A DNA stretch of 64,000 nt, taken from positions 1 through 64,000 of the forward strand of contig NZ_ARQI01000124.1 of assembly GCF_000384655.1 (NCBI RefSeq), given 5' to 3'. The notes below the pieces were generated by a model. It was not told the origin of the DNA, made no database searches, and saw only the letters and a program-made list of their open reading frames with translations. The position numbers were made by a program, and so were the translations under genes. This DNA is from Brachyspira innocens ATCC 29796 (GTDB lineage Bacteria > Spirochaetota > Brachyspiria > Brachyspirales > Brachyspiraceae). Shown here piece by piece: positions 18,260 to 27,074 of this stretch (position 1 is the stretch's first letter; each line of letters starts with the position of its first letter).

Positions 18260-19744
18260 TTAAATATAATCTTTTTGTAAAACCTTTACTATTGATATCA
18301 TAGCAAATATCATAATAAATGCAAATGGGAATGCCACAGCTATGGAAGCAGTTTGAAGCATTTGAAGTCCGTTAGATGTACCTATCATTAAAGCTAAAGT
18401 TAATCCAGACTGCAATATACCCCATAAAATCTTTTTAGGACCTGTAGGATTCAAATCCCCATTAGAGCTAAACATAGCCAATACAAATGTGGAAGAATTT
18501 GCAGAAGTAACAAAGAAAGTTACAAGCAGACAAACACATATCATAGAAATAATGTTTCCGAATGTATAATTACTCAATACGCTGAATAATGTGGTAGGAG
18601 TAGATTTTATAGCCTCTTTAGCAAATTCTAATCCCTGCTCTATACCCATAGTACCAGCTATAACAAACCATATAAAAGAAGCCAAAGAAGGAGCTATTAA
18701 TACACCAATAATAAACTCTTTTATAGTACGTCCTTTTGATATACGTGCTATAAAAGTACCTACAAAAGGTGCCCAAGCTATAAACCAAGTAAAATAAAAT
18801 ATAGTCCAAGAACCATACCATTTTTTATTAAAGAAAGCTCCAGTTTCTAAACTGCTTCCTATAAATGTCTGTAAATAATCTCCAGTAGCTTCTATCATAG
18901 TATCCAATATTTTAATACTAGGACCTATTAAAAAACAAGCTATAATAACAAAAGTAAATATATAAACATTAATATTAGACAAATGCTTAATACCGCTGTC
19001 TAATCCTGTAACGGTAGAAAAAATATATATTATAGTAATTATTATAACTATACTTAACTGTACAGAAACTGTTTCTGGAACATTAAATAAGAATTTCAAA
19101 CCGCTGTTAATTTGATAAGTACCAAGACCTAAAGAAGTAGCAATACCTGCAACAGTAGCAAATATTGAAAATATATCTATAATTTTTCCAATAGGTCCGT
19201 TTACCCTTTTCTCCCCTATAAGAGGAATAAATACACTGCTTACCATTCCGGGTTTATTATATCTAAACTGCATTAAAGCCAATGCCAAAGCTAAAATAGC
19301 ATAATTAGCCCAAGGGTGAAATCCCCAATGCAAAAAAGATTTCTGCATAGCAAATTGTGCAGCTTCAGGAGTTCCGGGTTCGGCTCCTAGAGGTGCTACA
19401 AAATAATTCATAGGTTCAGCTGCTCCCCAGAATACTAATCCTATACCCATACCAGCTGAGAATAACATAGCAAACCAAGTTAAAAAACTATATTCAGGTT
19501 TAGAGTCCTGAGCTCCTAATCTTACATTTTTATATTTGCTGAAAAAACCTATCCATACAGCAAACACTACAAAACTCATCATTGTAATAGTATAGAACCA
19601 TCCGAATTTATCTACTAAAAAACCGAACATAGTATTTGCAACTGTTTCAAAAGTTTTTGGAGAAGCCATACCCCATATAACAACTAATAGAGTAACTATA
19701 ATAGAAATTATAAAAGTATAATTAATTTGTTTCTTGTCGCTCAT
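18260..19744 (-). CDS. BCCT-family betaine/choline/carnitine transporter
   Basis: 494 residues with 12 predicted transmembrane segments. The family signature is MGIGLVFWGAAEPMNYF, followed by the aromatic region WAPFVGTFIARISKGRTI. BCCT proteins carry quaternary ammonium compounds with Na+ or H+, or exchange them. It is the last gene after grdI and grdH, 89 nt downstream of grdH with a hairpin in between. That context makes glycine betaine (or a related methylated glycine) the probable substrate, feeding the reductase. The C-terminus is short, without the long osmosensing tail of BetP, consistent with a catabolic role (inference). Confidence 0.92.
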   Translation of the reverse strand: MSDKKQINYTFIISIIVTLLVVIWGMASPKTFETVANTMFGFLVDKFGWFYTITMMSFVVFAVWIGFFSKYKNVRLGAQDSKPEYSFLTWFAMLFSAGMGIGLVFWGAAEPMNYFVAPLGAEPGTPEAAQFAMQKSFLHWGFHPWANYAILALALALMQFRYNKPGMVSSVFIPLIGEKRVNGPIGKIIDIFSIFATVAGIATSLGLGTYQINSGLKFLFNVPETVSVQLSIVIIITIIYIFSTVTGLDSGIKHLSNINVYIFTFVIIACFLIGPSIKILDTMIEATGDYLQTFIGSSLETGAFFNKKWYGSWTIFYFTWFIAWAPFVGTFIARISKGRTIKEFIIGVLIAPSLASFIWFVIAGTMGIEQGLEFAKEAIKSTPTTLFSVLSNYTFGNIISMICVCLLVTFFVTSANSSTFVLAMFSSNGDLNPTGPKKILWGILQSGLTLALMIGTSNGLQMLQTASIAVAFPFAFIMIFAMISIVKVLQKDYI

Positions 19745-19772
19745 AAATATACCTTCCTAATGATTTTTTTGA

Positions 19773-19808
19773 ATGCAGTACATCAATATAATTATTAATG
19801 CACTGCAT
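19773..19808 (-). repeat. Intercistronic hairpin between grdH and BCCT gene
   Basis: ATGCAGT and ACTGCAT form a 7-bp stem, extended by ATG/CAT past a one-base mismatch. No U-run follows. It may stabilise the upstream mRNA or tune expression of the transporter. Confidence 0.45.
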
Positions 19809-19833
19809 ATGATTAATGAAATTTATTTAAAAA

Positions 19834-21156
19834 TTATATTTTTACTTCAAATACAGTTTGTTCTTTTATATCTGTACATAAAGCATCAAGAGCAACACTA
19901 ACTCTGTGATAACGTAAAGCCCATTGCTCTTCTTTAGTAGTGGCAGGATCTCCCAAAGGATATGGTATAGATATAGCAGGAACCATTCTGTTAGCACCAA
20001 CACTTTTTGCAACAGGTATCAAGTTGGCAATCTGAACTATAGTTATTCCAGCTTTTTCTATTTCTTTTGTCATCGTTGCACCGCAACGAGTACAAGTTCC
20101 TCAAGTAGAAACAAGTAAAGCAACTTTTATTCCAGCTTCCACTAATTCATCAGCAATTTCTCTTCCCATACGTGCAGCTTCGGCCTGAGTAGTACCAGTA
20201 CCAACTGTAGAATAGAAATATTTATATACTCCGCCTATTTTTCCTTCTTTCTGATAAGCTCTTAAAACATCAAGCGGAACAATTCTGTCTGGGTCTTCAT
20301 TAGCAGCAGCAGGATCGAAACCAGCATGTATAGTCATATACTCGCCTTCTACCAAATCATCTAAATTAGATATATCATATTTACCCCATTTAGTAGCAGA
20401 TGCAGACTGTATTCTGTCTGGGTTTCCTACTGGAACTATACCACCGCTTGTTACTATAGCTACTTCCAATTTCTTTAATTCTTCTTTTGTTACAGCTTTT
20501 GCTATAGGTACTAATTCTTTTTTAGGTATAATAAGTTCAGAAGTAAATGCCTCTCCTTTAATCTTTTTAAGAAGCATATCCATAACTCTTTCAGTAGCTG
20601 GAACATTATCTTTTGTCCAAATTTGTTTTCTAACACCTCTTCCGAAATAGCCCTCTTCTGAAGCAGGTAAAGTCTCTTCACCTTTTAAGAGTTTAATTGC
20701 AAACTTACTCATAGCTAAAGTATCTTTAGGCATAGCAGCAGCAGAAGCACCGCCTTTAAATATGTACATATCTTTTTTGAACATATCAACGCCAGGGTTT
20801 TCATCATTCATAGAAGTGATTACAGGAACTTTGAATTGTTCTTTTACGGCCTTACACACTTTACCGCATGCAACACCATAACGTCCTGCTCTGAAAGCTG
20901 GACCTGCAAAGAATATATCAAACTCTTTATCTTTTAAAAATCCAATTATAGTATTCAAAGCTTCATCTGGATTACTTCCAATGAAATTATCACCGCATAT
21001 AATAGTATGAGTAATTTCTACCTCTCCTTTAAGATGCTTAGAAAATGCCATAGCAGGTCCTACTAATTCCGCTCTAATTTCTGGCTTATAATCAGCCATA
21101 TCTTCTCCGCCTACTCCGGCAAAAAATTGATTTATATATAAAATACCTTTTTTCAT
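19834..21156 (-). CDS. grdH: Betaine-reductase-type component B selenoprotein (UGA recoded as selenocysteine)
   Basis: 440 residues when the in-frame TGA at 20101-20103 is read as selenocysteine 352, in the context LLVST-U-GTCTRCGATM typical of GrdB/GrdF/GrdH proteins. An SECIS-type hairpin lies 12 nt after the UGA. Component B binds the substrate and transfers its carboxymethyl group to the selenoprotein GrdA; the selenocysteine is the attacking group. It follows grdI by 11 nt and precedes a BCCT transporter, which points to betaine (GrdH) rather than glycine; a sarcosine enzyme (GrdF) is the alternative. It is a clear paralogue of grdB at 28810-30108 but longer in the N-terminal half. A naive gene caller would split it at the UGA. 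Confidence 0.9.
20074..20088 (-). promoter_or_regulatory. SECIS hairpin of grdH
   Basis: On the minus strand CGTTGC-GGT-GCAACG forms a perfect 6-bp stem with a GGT loop, starting 12 nt after the UGA. The GGU apical loop at this distance matches bacterial SelB-binding elements. The same bases recur after the grdB UGA. Confidence 0.8.
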
Positions 21157-21167
21157 TTATAAGCTCC

Positions 21168-22489
21168 TTAAAACTCTGCCATAGTTTTTGTAGACCAGCC
21201 TACAACCATATCACCGCAGAACATAGCATTATTTTCCATAATAATAGAACCATCTTCTCTAACTGAAGGACCTAACACAGCATCGTTGCTCCATCCGCCT
21301 GATAATCCGTCTCTTGCCAATGATTCCAATTCTCCTATAACTGTAGGCATAGGAGGAAGTTCTATCATCTCAGATACATTTCCGCATGATACTATAGCAT
21401 CTGCTTTTTCATCTAATGTTACTAATGGCTGAGAAGCTCCGTCTCTTCCAGTACATTCATTAGTCAAACCAACAGTTTTTACTTTAGCATCTTCTAAAGC
21501 AACTATACATGCAATAAAGTCTGCATCTGGGTTACCGTATCCTTCTTCAGCTACTATAGCAGCATCAGCACCTATATTATTAGCTATTTGTGCTACGAAT
21601 AATGCAGCTCTTTCTTTTTGGTCTAAAGCAACATTAAGATTGGAAAAAATAACTCCTAAAAAGTTAATAGTTTTTCCATGTTCTGAAAATAATTTCTTAA
21701 TCATTGGGAAATTTTGAAAATCATAAGTTGACCATTTAGAAGAACAAGGCATAAATGAACCTGATATAACAGCTCCGCCTAATATTTCATTAGGATGCAT
21801 TAAAGTTGGAAGCATTCTGTTTGTATCCCAGCCATAAACTAAATCATTATATCCGTCATTTTCCATCTGAGATTGTGCCTGAAGTACTAAAGCTACTTTA
21901 GGTAATTTAGCATCTCTTGAAGCATCTGTTATACTTGGAAGAGAATAAGTTTCTACTTCTTCAGGTTTTTGATCTTTTACACAATTTCCTAAATATTCAG
22001 CAAGTCTCATACCAGCCCAGCGAAGTGCTTTGTTTTTCTTTTGCTGTTCTCTTTTCTCAAACTCTTCATCGGTATCAGCAACCAAACATACATTTAAAAG
22101 ACCTGAATAATATGTATATTTAGCACCTTCTCCTCCCATATCTATTAATCCGTCTTGGAATCCGCCCCAATGTTTTCCTACAGCCAATACACTGCAGTTT
22201 TTAAGAGCATGCATAACTCCGTCACCTGCTCTGTACATAGGACCTAAAACCCCGGAAAAATAGTTTTACCATCTAAACGGCATCTTGGCTCTATAGCTTC
22301 CTTTACAGGAACTATTCTAACCATATCACCGGGCTTAACAATAATAATATCAGCCTCGGTAATATGACTATCTTCTTTAACAATACTTAAAGCTTCTTCT
22401 TTATTGATTGTTAAAGTAGAGTTTTCAAATTTGGTCTTATCACCAAATTTGATGTCTTTTACATAAAAGTTTCCAATATGTAATTCCAT
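21168..22489 (-). pseudogene. grdI: Betaine-reductase-type component B proprotein (GrdE/GrdG/GrdI family), one-base frameshift
   Basis: Start ATG at 22489 with GGAGAG upstream. The first 80 codons (MELHIGNFYVKDIKFGDK to RLDGKTIFPG) align with GrdE and then meet TAG. In the -1 frame the protein goes on as VLGPMYRAGDGVMHALKNCSV to a stop at 21168. Restoring one G in the GGGG run (22250-22253) gives about 440 residues. By family knowledge the proprotein is cleaved to alpha and beta chains with a carbonyl group. The Asn-Cys pair present in GrdE at 241-242 is Ser-Phe here, with a Cys four residues further on (Cys249). First gene of the grdI-grdH-BCCT unit. It may be intact in the cell if the frameshift is a sequencing error, or be rescued by -1 slippage on the G run. 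Confidence 0.82.
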
Positions 22490-22728
22490 AATTCTCTCCT
22501 TTTTTATTTTATTTATAAAAAATAGTAGATATTTTTAATATGAAAAAATTGATTATTATGATTATTAGACTTTATCACGACCTTTATTTAATAAAATGAC
22601 ATTTTATATTATAGAACAAATATATGCTTTGTCAATTAATCTAAATATGTAAATATATTTTTTTATATAAAAAAATCTGTTTTCATACTAATATCTTACA
22701 ATTCGTCCGTAATCATAATAAACTAAAA
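22490..22728 (-). other. Leader and promoter region of the grdI unit
   Basis: Gene-free A/T-rich DNA. It holds the consensus promoter given separately and a 5' leader of about 110 nt. No UGA-containing leader frame like the one before grdE was found here. Confidence 0.5.
22608..22635 (-). promoter_or_regulatory. Consensus sigma-70 promoter of grdI-grdH-BCCT
   Basis: Perfect TTGACA (22635-22630) and TATAAT (22613-22608) boxes with a 16-nt spacer, pointing to grdI. Confidence 0.8.
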
Positions 22729-24138
22729 TTATTTATTTTTATTCTCTTTTTCTTTTTTAAATTTTTTATAATCCTTTGCAAGCGAAGAAACTAATGGACT
22801 TAATGCTAATATACCTAGAAGGTTTGGTATAACCATTAATCCATTAAAGCAGTCAGCCAAAGCCCATACTAAATCCACTTTAAGTGTGGAACCGATAAAT
22901 ATAAATACAACAACAACTAATGCATATACTTTAGCAGCCTTTTTTCCAAATAAATATTTTATATTCTGCTCTCCAAAAAAATACCAAGCAATAATTGTTG
23001 AAAAAGCAAAGAACAGCAGACATAAAGCTATAAATATTACTCCAATATGTCCGAATTTCATTTCAAATGCTTTCTGGGCTAATCCTATTCCTTTCAAAGT
23101 TTCGGGGATTAAACTTGGAGAACTCAAATGATAAATTTGTTCTTCTAATATTCCAGATGTTAATATAACTAGAGCAGTTAATGTTAATACAATAAAAGTA
23201 AAAAATACTCCCATCATAGCAACAACACCCTGCTCACAAGGATGATCTACTTTAGCAATAGCATGGGCATGCGGAGTAGATCCCATACCTGCTTCATTAG
23301 AAAATAATCCTCTAGCTATACCAAAACGCATAGCCTGCTGAATTCCTATACCTAGTGAGCCTCCTATAACGGCCTGAGGATTAAATGCTGATACGAATAT
23401 CATATAAAATGCATGAGGAACTTTTGTTATATTAAGAATTATTAATACAATAGCACCAACTAAATAAGATATAGCCATTATAGGAACTATTTTTTCTGTA
23501 AAAGATGCTATTCTTTTTACCCCTCCTAAAAATATAAATCCAGAAAGAACTGCCACAATTACGCCTATAACTTTTGTATTAACTGGAAAAGAATTAGAAA
23601 ATGCTGATGATATAGAATTAGACTGCACCATGTTCCCCATTATACCTAAAGCTAAAATAATAAGTACTGCAAATATAACTGATATAACTTTACCTAAAGT
23701 TCCTTTATAAGCAGCCTGTATATAATAAGCAGGACCGCCTATTATATGACCGTCTTTATATGTTTTAAATTTCTGTGCTAAAGTAGCCTCTGCAAATATT
23801 GTAGACATTCCCAAAAAAGCAGATACCCACATCCAAAATATAGCACCAGGTCCTCCTGCTACCAAAGCTGTTGCAGCACCAGCCAAATTTCCAGTACCAA
23901 CCTGAGCTGCTATTGAAGTTGCTAAAGATTGAAAAGAACTCATACCATGTTCATCGGCGGCATTCCCTTTTAATGATACTGAGCCAAATGTAGATTTGAA
24001 ACTGTCTTTAAACTCTCTTATCTGTATAAATCTCAAACGTATAGTAAAATATAAACCTGTACCGCATAAAAATATAAGTAATGTATAATCCCATAAAAAT
24101 GAATTAATTCTCGAGACTAATTGTTCAATAATATCCAT
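22729..24138 (-). CDS. Alanine/glycine:cation symporter (AgcS), paralogue 1
   Basis: 469 residues from the ATG at 24138, picked because GGGAG lies 5 nt upstream (an ATG 12 nt earlier overlaps that site). The AgcS signatures are present: CGTGLYFTIRLRFIQ, MSSFQSLATSIAAQVGTGNLAGAATAL and GLFSNEAGMGSTPHAHA. It imports Ala or Gly with Na+ or H+ across the inner membrane. Compared with paralogue 2 it lacks one residue: GVFF-TFIV instead of GVFFDTFIV, removing an Asp that is usually conserved in the family. It sits between the glycine and betaine reductase units, so glycine import is the likely task. Confidence 0.92.
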   Translation of the reverse strand: MDIIEQLVSRINSFLWDYTLLIFLCGTGLYFTIRLRFIQIREFKDSFKSTFGSVSLKGNAADEHGMSSFQSLATSIAAQVGTGNLAGAATALVAGGPGAIFWMWVSAFLGMSTIFAEATLAQKFKTYKDGHIIGGPAYYIQAAYKGTLGKVISVIFAVLIILALGIMGNMVQSNSISSAFSNSFPVNTKVIGVIVAVLSGFIFLGGVKRIASFTEKIVPIMAISYLVGAIVLIILNITKVPHAFYMIFVSAFNPQAVIGGSLGIGIQQAMRFGIARGLFSNEAGMGSTPHAHAIAKVDHPCEQGVVAMMGVFFTFIVLTLTALVILTSGILEEQIYHLSSPSLIPETLKGIGLAQKAFEMKFGHIGVIFIALCLLFFAFSTIIAWYFFGEQNIKYLFGKKAAKVYALVVVVFIFIGSTLKVDLVWALADCFNGLMVIPNLLGILALSPLVSSLAKDYKKFKKEKENKNK

Positions 24139-24252
24139 CAATTCTCCCATAATAAATGCAAAAAATATCCATTCTTACATTTATAAATAAATTAAGATAA
24201 AAATATTACTAATAAAATTATTAGCAAATAGAATGTAAATATAATATTAGAT

Positions 24253-24292
24253 TTAAAGTGTCTGACAATAAAAAATATGTCAGACACCTTAA
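24253..24292 (-). terminator. Strong hairpin after AgcS paralogue 2
   Basis: TTAAGGTGTCTGACA pairs over 15 bp with TGTCAGACACTTTAA (one G-U) around a 10-nt loop. The U-tract is weak, so it may also act as an mRNA 3' stabiliser before the second agcS. Confidence 0.6.
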
Positions 24293-24337
24293 AATCAATA
24301 AAGTATAATTTTTTGAATTAATAAGAAACTATATTTA

Positions 24338-25738
24338 TTATTTTTTATTTAAATCATTATATTCTTTAAATAAAGCAGAAGCAACTCCGCCTAAAGCTAA
24401 AAGACCTAATAGGTTTGGTATAACCATTAATCCATTAAAAGTATCTGCTAAAGACCATACTAAATCAACTTTTAATGCTGAACCTAAAAGAACGAAACAA
24501 ACAACTAAAACAGCATATACTTTAGTAGCTTTTACACCAAATAAGTATTTAATATTTTGTTCTCCAAAGAAATACCAACCTACTATTGTAGTGAAAGCAA
24601 AGAAGAACAAACATACGGCAACAAATACTACTCCAAAGAATCCAAAACCCATTCTAAATGCTTCCTGAGGCAAACCTACACCTTTTAATATTTCTGGTAT
24701 ATCAGCTGCAGAAGCTAAAGGATATATTTGAGTTTGTAATATGTTAGAAGTAAGTATTACTAATGCAGTTAAAGTTACAACTATAAATGTATCAAAGAAT
24801 ACACCTATCATAGCAACAACACCTTGTTCGCAAGGATGTTTAACTTTAGCCAAAGCATGGGCATGAGGAGTAGAACCCATACCAGCTTCATTAGAGAATA
24901 AACCTCTAGCAACACCGAAACGCATAGCCTGCTGAATTCCTATACCTAATCCGCCGCCTATAACAGCCTGAGGATTAAAAGCACCTGTGAATATTAAAGC
25001 TATAGAACTAGGAAGATTTTTAATATTCATTATTACAATTATTACAGAACCTATAATATAGAATAAAGCCATTATAGGAACTATTTTTTCTGTAAATGAT
25101 GCTATTCTTCTTAATCCTCCTATAAATATAAATGCAGCAATTACAGCACATACTATACCAACATAAATAGGTTTAACACTAGGAAAAGCATTAACAAAAG
25201 CTCCGCTTATAGAGTTAGACTGAACCATATTTCCCATAAATCCCAAAGCTAGTATAATAAATATAGCAAATAAACCAGCTAAAAATTTACCAAAAGCTCC
25301 TTTATAAGCAGCACTTATATAATAAGCAGGTCCCCCTATAACATGACCATCTTCTGTTGTAGTTTTGTATTTCTGACCCAAAGATGCCTCAACAAATATT
25401 GTTGCCATACCAAAGAATGCAGACATCCACATCCAGAAAATAGCACCAGGTCCTCCTGCTATCAAAGCTGTTGCAGCACCTGCTAAATTACCAGTACCTA
25501 CTTGAGCAGCAATTGCTGTTGCTAGAGACTGGAAAGAACTCATACCTTCTTTGTCTGCTGCCTTACCTTTTAAAGAAAGTCCGCCGAAAGTTCTATTCCA
25601 GCCATCTTTAAACTTAACTATTTGCACGAACTTAAGTCTGATAGTGAAGTAAATACCTGTTCCGCATAGCAGAATTATCAACAAATAATCCCACAAAATA
25701 CTGTTTACTTTAGCTACTATGTTTGATATAACTTCCAT
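24338..25738 (-). CDS. Alanine/glycine:cation symporter (AgcS), paralogue 2
   Basis: 466 residues from the ATG at 25738, which has GGAG 6 nt upstream; a longer frame to 25789 has no such site and covers the upstream terminator. It contains CGTGIYFTIRLKFVQI, MSSFQSLATAIAAQVGTGNLAGAATAL, GLFSNEAGMGSTPHAHA and the intact GVFFDTFIVVTLTALV. It is very close to paralogue 1, so a tandem duplication is likely. It lies directly downstream of the grd operon terminator and should supply glycine for the reductase. Confidence 0.93.
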   Translation of the reverse strand: MEVISNIVAKVNSILWDYLLIILLCGTGIYFTIRLKFVQIVKFKDGWNRTFGGLSLKGKAADKEGMSSFQSLATAIAAQVGTGNLAGAATALIAGGPGAIFWMWMSAFFGMATIFVEASLGQKYKTTTEDGHVIGGPAYYISAAYKGAFGKFLAGLFAIFIILALGFMGNMVQSNSISGAFVNAFPSVKPIYVGIVCAVIAAFIFIGGLRRIASFTEKIVPIMALFYIIGSVIIVIMNIKNLPSSIALIFTGAFNPQAVIGGGLGIGIQQAMRFGVARGLFSNEAGMGSTPHAHALAKVKHPCEQGVVAMIGVFFDTFIVVTLTALVILTSNILQTQIYPLASAADIPEILKGVGLPQEAFRMGFGFFGVVFVAVCLFFFAFTTIVGWYFFGEQNIKYLFGVKATKVYAVLVVCFVLLGSALKVDLVWSLADTFNGLMVIPNLLGLLALGGVASALFKEYNDLNKK

Positions 25739-25771
25739 AATAAACTCCTCTGATTTTAATATTTTAATGAA

Positions 25772-25821
25772 AATAAAAAATGGAAACACTAGATATTATT
25801 TTTTAAATCTAATGTTTCCAT
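25772..25821 (-). terminator. Terminator of the glycine reductase operon
   Basis: On the minus strand ATGGAAACATTAGAT pairs with ATCTAGTGTTTCCAT (one G-U) around an A/T loop and is followed by TTTTTTATTTT. It lies about 70 nt past the grdD stop and separates the operon from agcS. Confidence 0.85.
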
Positions 25822-25887
25822 AATTTGCAAATTTAGTAAAAAAAGTTACTATAATCGTAATTAGTCTTTACAGCAGATAATCTTAAC

Positions 25888-27063
25888 CTAAGATATAAAT
25901 CCGCCTTTTCTCAAAATATTCTCTGCATTTTCTTTGTTCTTATCACTCACTAATATGATAGGTCCAGTACAGCCCATACCAGACTCAGCATATATACCAT
26001 TTTCCATAACCAAATCAACAGCTGCATCCAAATCCATAACTTCAACACCAGGGATTTGTGCAGTTACAACTTCTTTGGCTACAGAAGGTTTTGCTTTTTC
26101 TCCGCCTGAAGAAGCATTTGCTTTAGGTTTTAAACTATCTAAAATAGCATCAAAACCATATTTTTTTACTTCTTCTTCTTCTTTGTTCATAACATCTATT
26201 AAATTACCGCTTATACATTGATAAGCATATTCAATAGCACCAGCAATAACATTAGAACCAGAAGCTCTTGAAATAATGAATATAGGTGTTTTAAATCCGA
26301 ATCCTATACCAGGACCATAACCATATCCTATAGCCTCATAGCTTCCGCCGCTGTTGAATGAGGAGAACATTTTTATAAGTATGTTTCCAGTAAGAGAGTC
26401 GCATACAACAACATCAACAGCACCAGTTATAAGGTCATTTCCTCTCAAAACGGCACCGCCATCAGCACGGTTAGAAGCTCCGAATTTAATATTATAACCG
26501 TTAGAAGCTAATTCTTTTAAAGCTCTCTCTACAGTACGTGCAGAATCAATATTTAATATACCAACTGTTGGTTCTTTAATACCGCAGACTTTTGCTGTTA
26601 TTATTCCGTAAATAGCATTTTTAAACATAGCCTGATCTCTGACAGTAGCAGAAGTACCTGTAGTAGTAGCTATATATGTTTCTTTTCCATTAGCCTGAGA
26701 TATAACTCTTCCTACAGTAGATACTCCTATAGGGAAAGGATAATGCATAGTAACACAAGCATCCAATTCTCCTTTAGAGAGCATTTCTTCCATTATTTTA
26801 TGAGCTTTCTCATCGCAGTCAGTTTCTATTGTTTGTAATCCTGTAGAGTTTTTCTCACCAATTAAAACAACTTCAACATTTTTGTTTCTGCTCATAGCTA
26901 TTACACCGCCAAGAGATACTGCCTCTGCACCATGCTCAGAACCTCTATTTGTAATACCAACACGTACTTTTTTTCCGAATTGACCTGTTTCTAAAGCATT
27001 AGCAAGTGAAAGGAAAGTTTCACCTATCATAGATTTTATAGCTGAATTAGAAGCATCACTCAT
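25888..27063 (-). CDS. grdD: Glycine reductase complex component C, subunit alpha
   Basis: 391 residues of the GrdD family, related to the PlsX/phosphotransacetylase-like fold. It carries VRVGITNRGSEHGAEAVSLGG, LDACVTMHYPFPIGVSTVG with Cys103 as the likely acetyl-carrying cysteine, and GYGYGPGIGFGFKTPIFIISRASGSNV. With GrdC it converts the selenoprotein-bound carboxymethyl group to acetyl phosphate. It lies 12 nt after grdC and is the last gene of the operon. Cytoplasmic. Confidence 0.94.
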   Translation of the reverse strand: MSDASNSAIKSMIGETFLSLANALETGQFGKKVRVGITNRGSEHGAEAVSLGGVIAMSRNKNVEVVLIGEKNSTGLQTIETDCDEKAHKIMEEMLSKGELDACVTMHYPFPIGVSTVGRVISQANGKETYIATTTGTSATVRDQAMFKNAIYGIITAKVCGIKEPTVGILNIDSARTVERALKELASNGYNIKFGASNRADGGAVLRGNDLITGAVDVVVCDSLTGNILIKMFSSFNSGGSYEAIGYGYGPGIGFGFKTPIFIISRASGSNVIAGAIEYAYQCISGNLIDVMNKEEEEVKKYGFDAILDSLKPKANASSGGEKAKPSVAKEVVTAQIPGVEVMDLDAAVDLVMENGIYAESGMGCTGPIILVSDKNKENAENILRKGGFIS

Positions 27064-27074
27064 CTAATACCTCC

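Noticed and set aside
20101-21156. Separate gene ending at 20101 followed by a small gene at 19834-20073
   Set aside because: The two pieces join through UGA in the invariant GrdB-type selenocysteine motif with SECIS, so they are one gene; the same holds for grdB and grdA.
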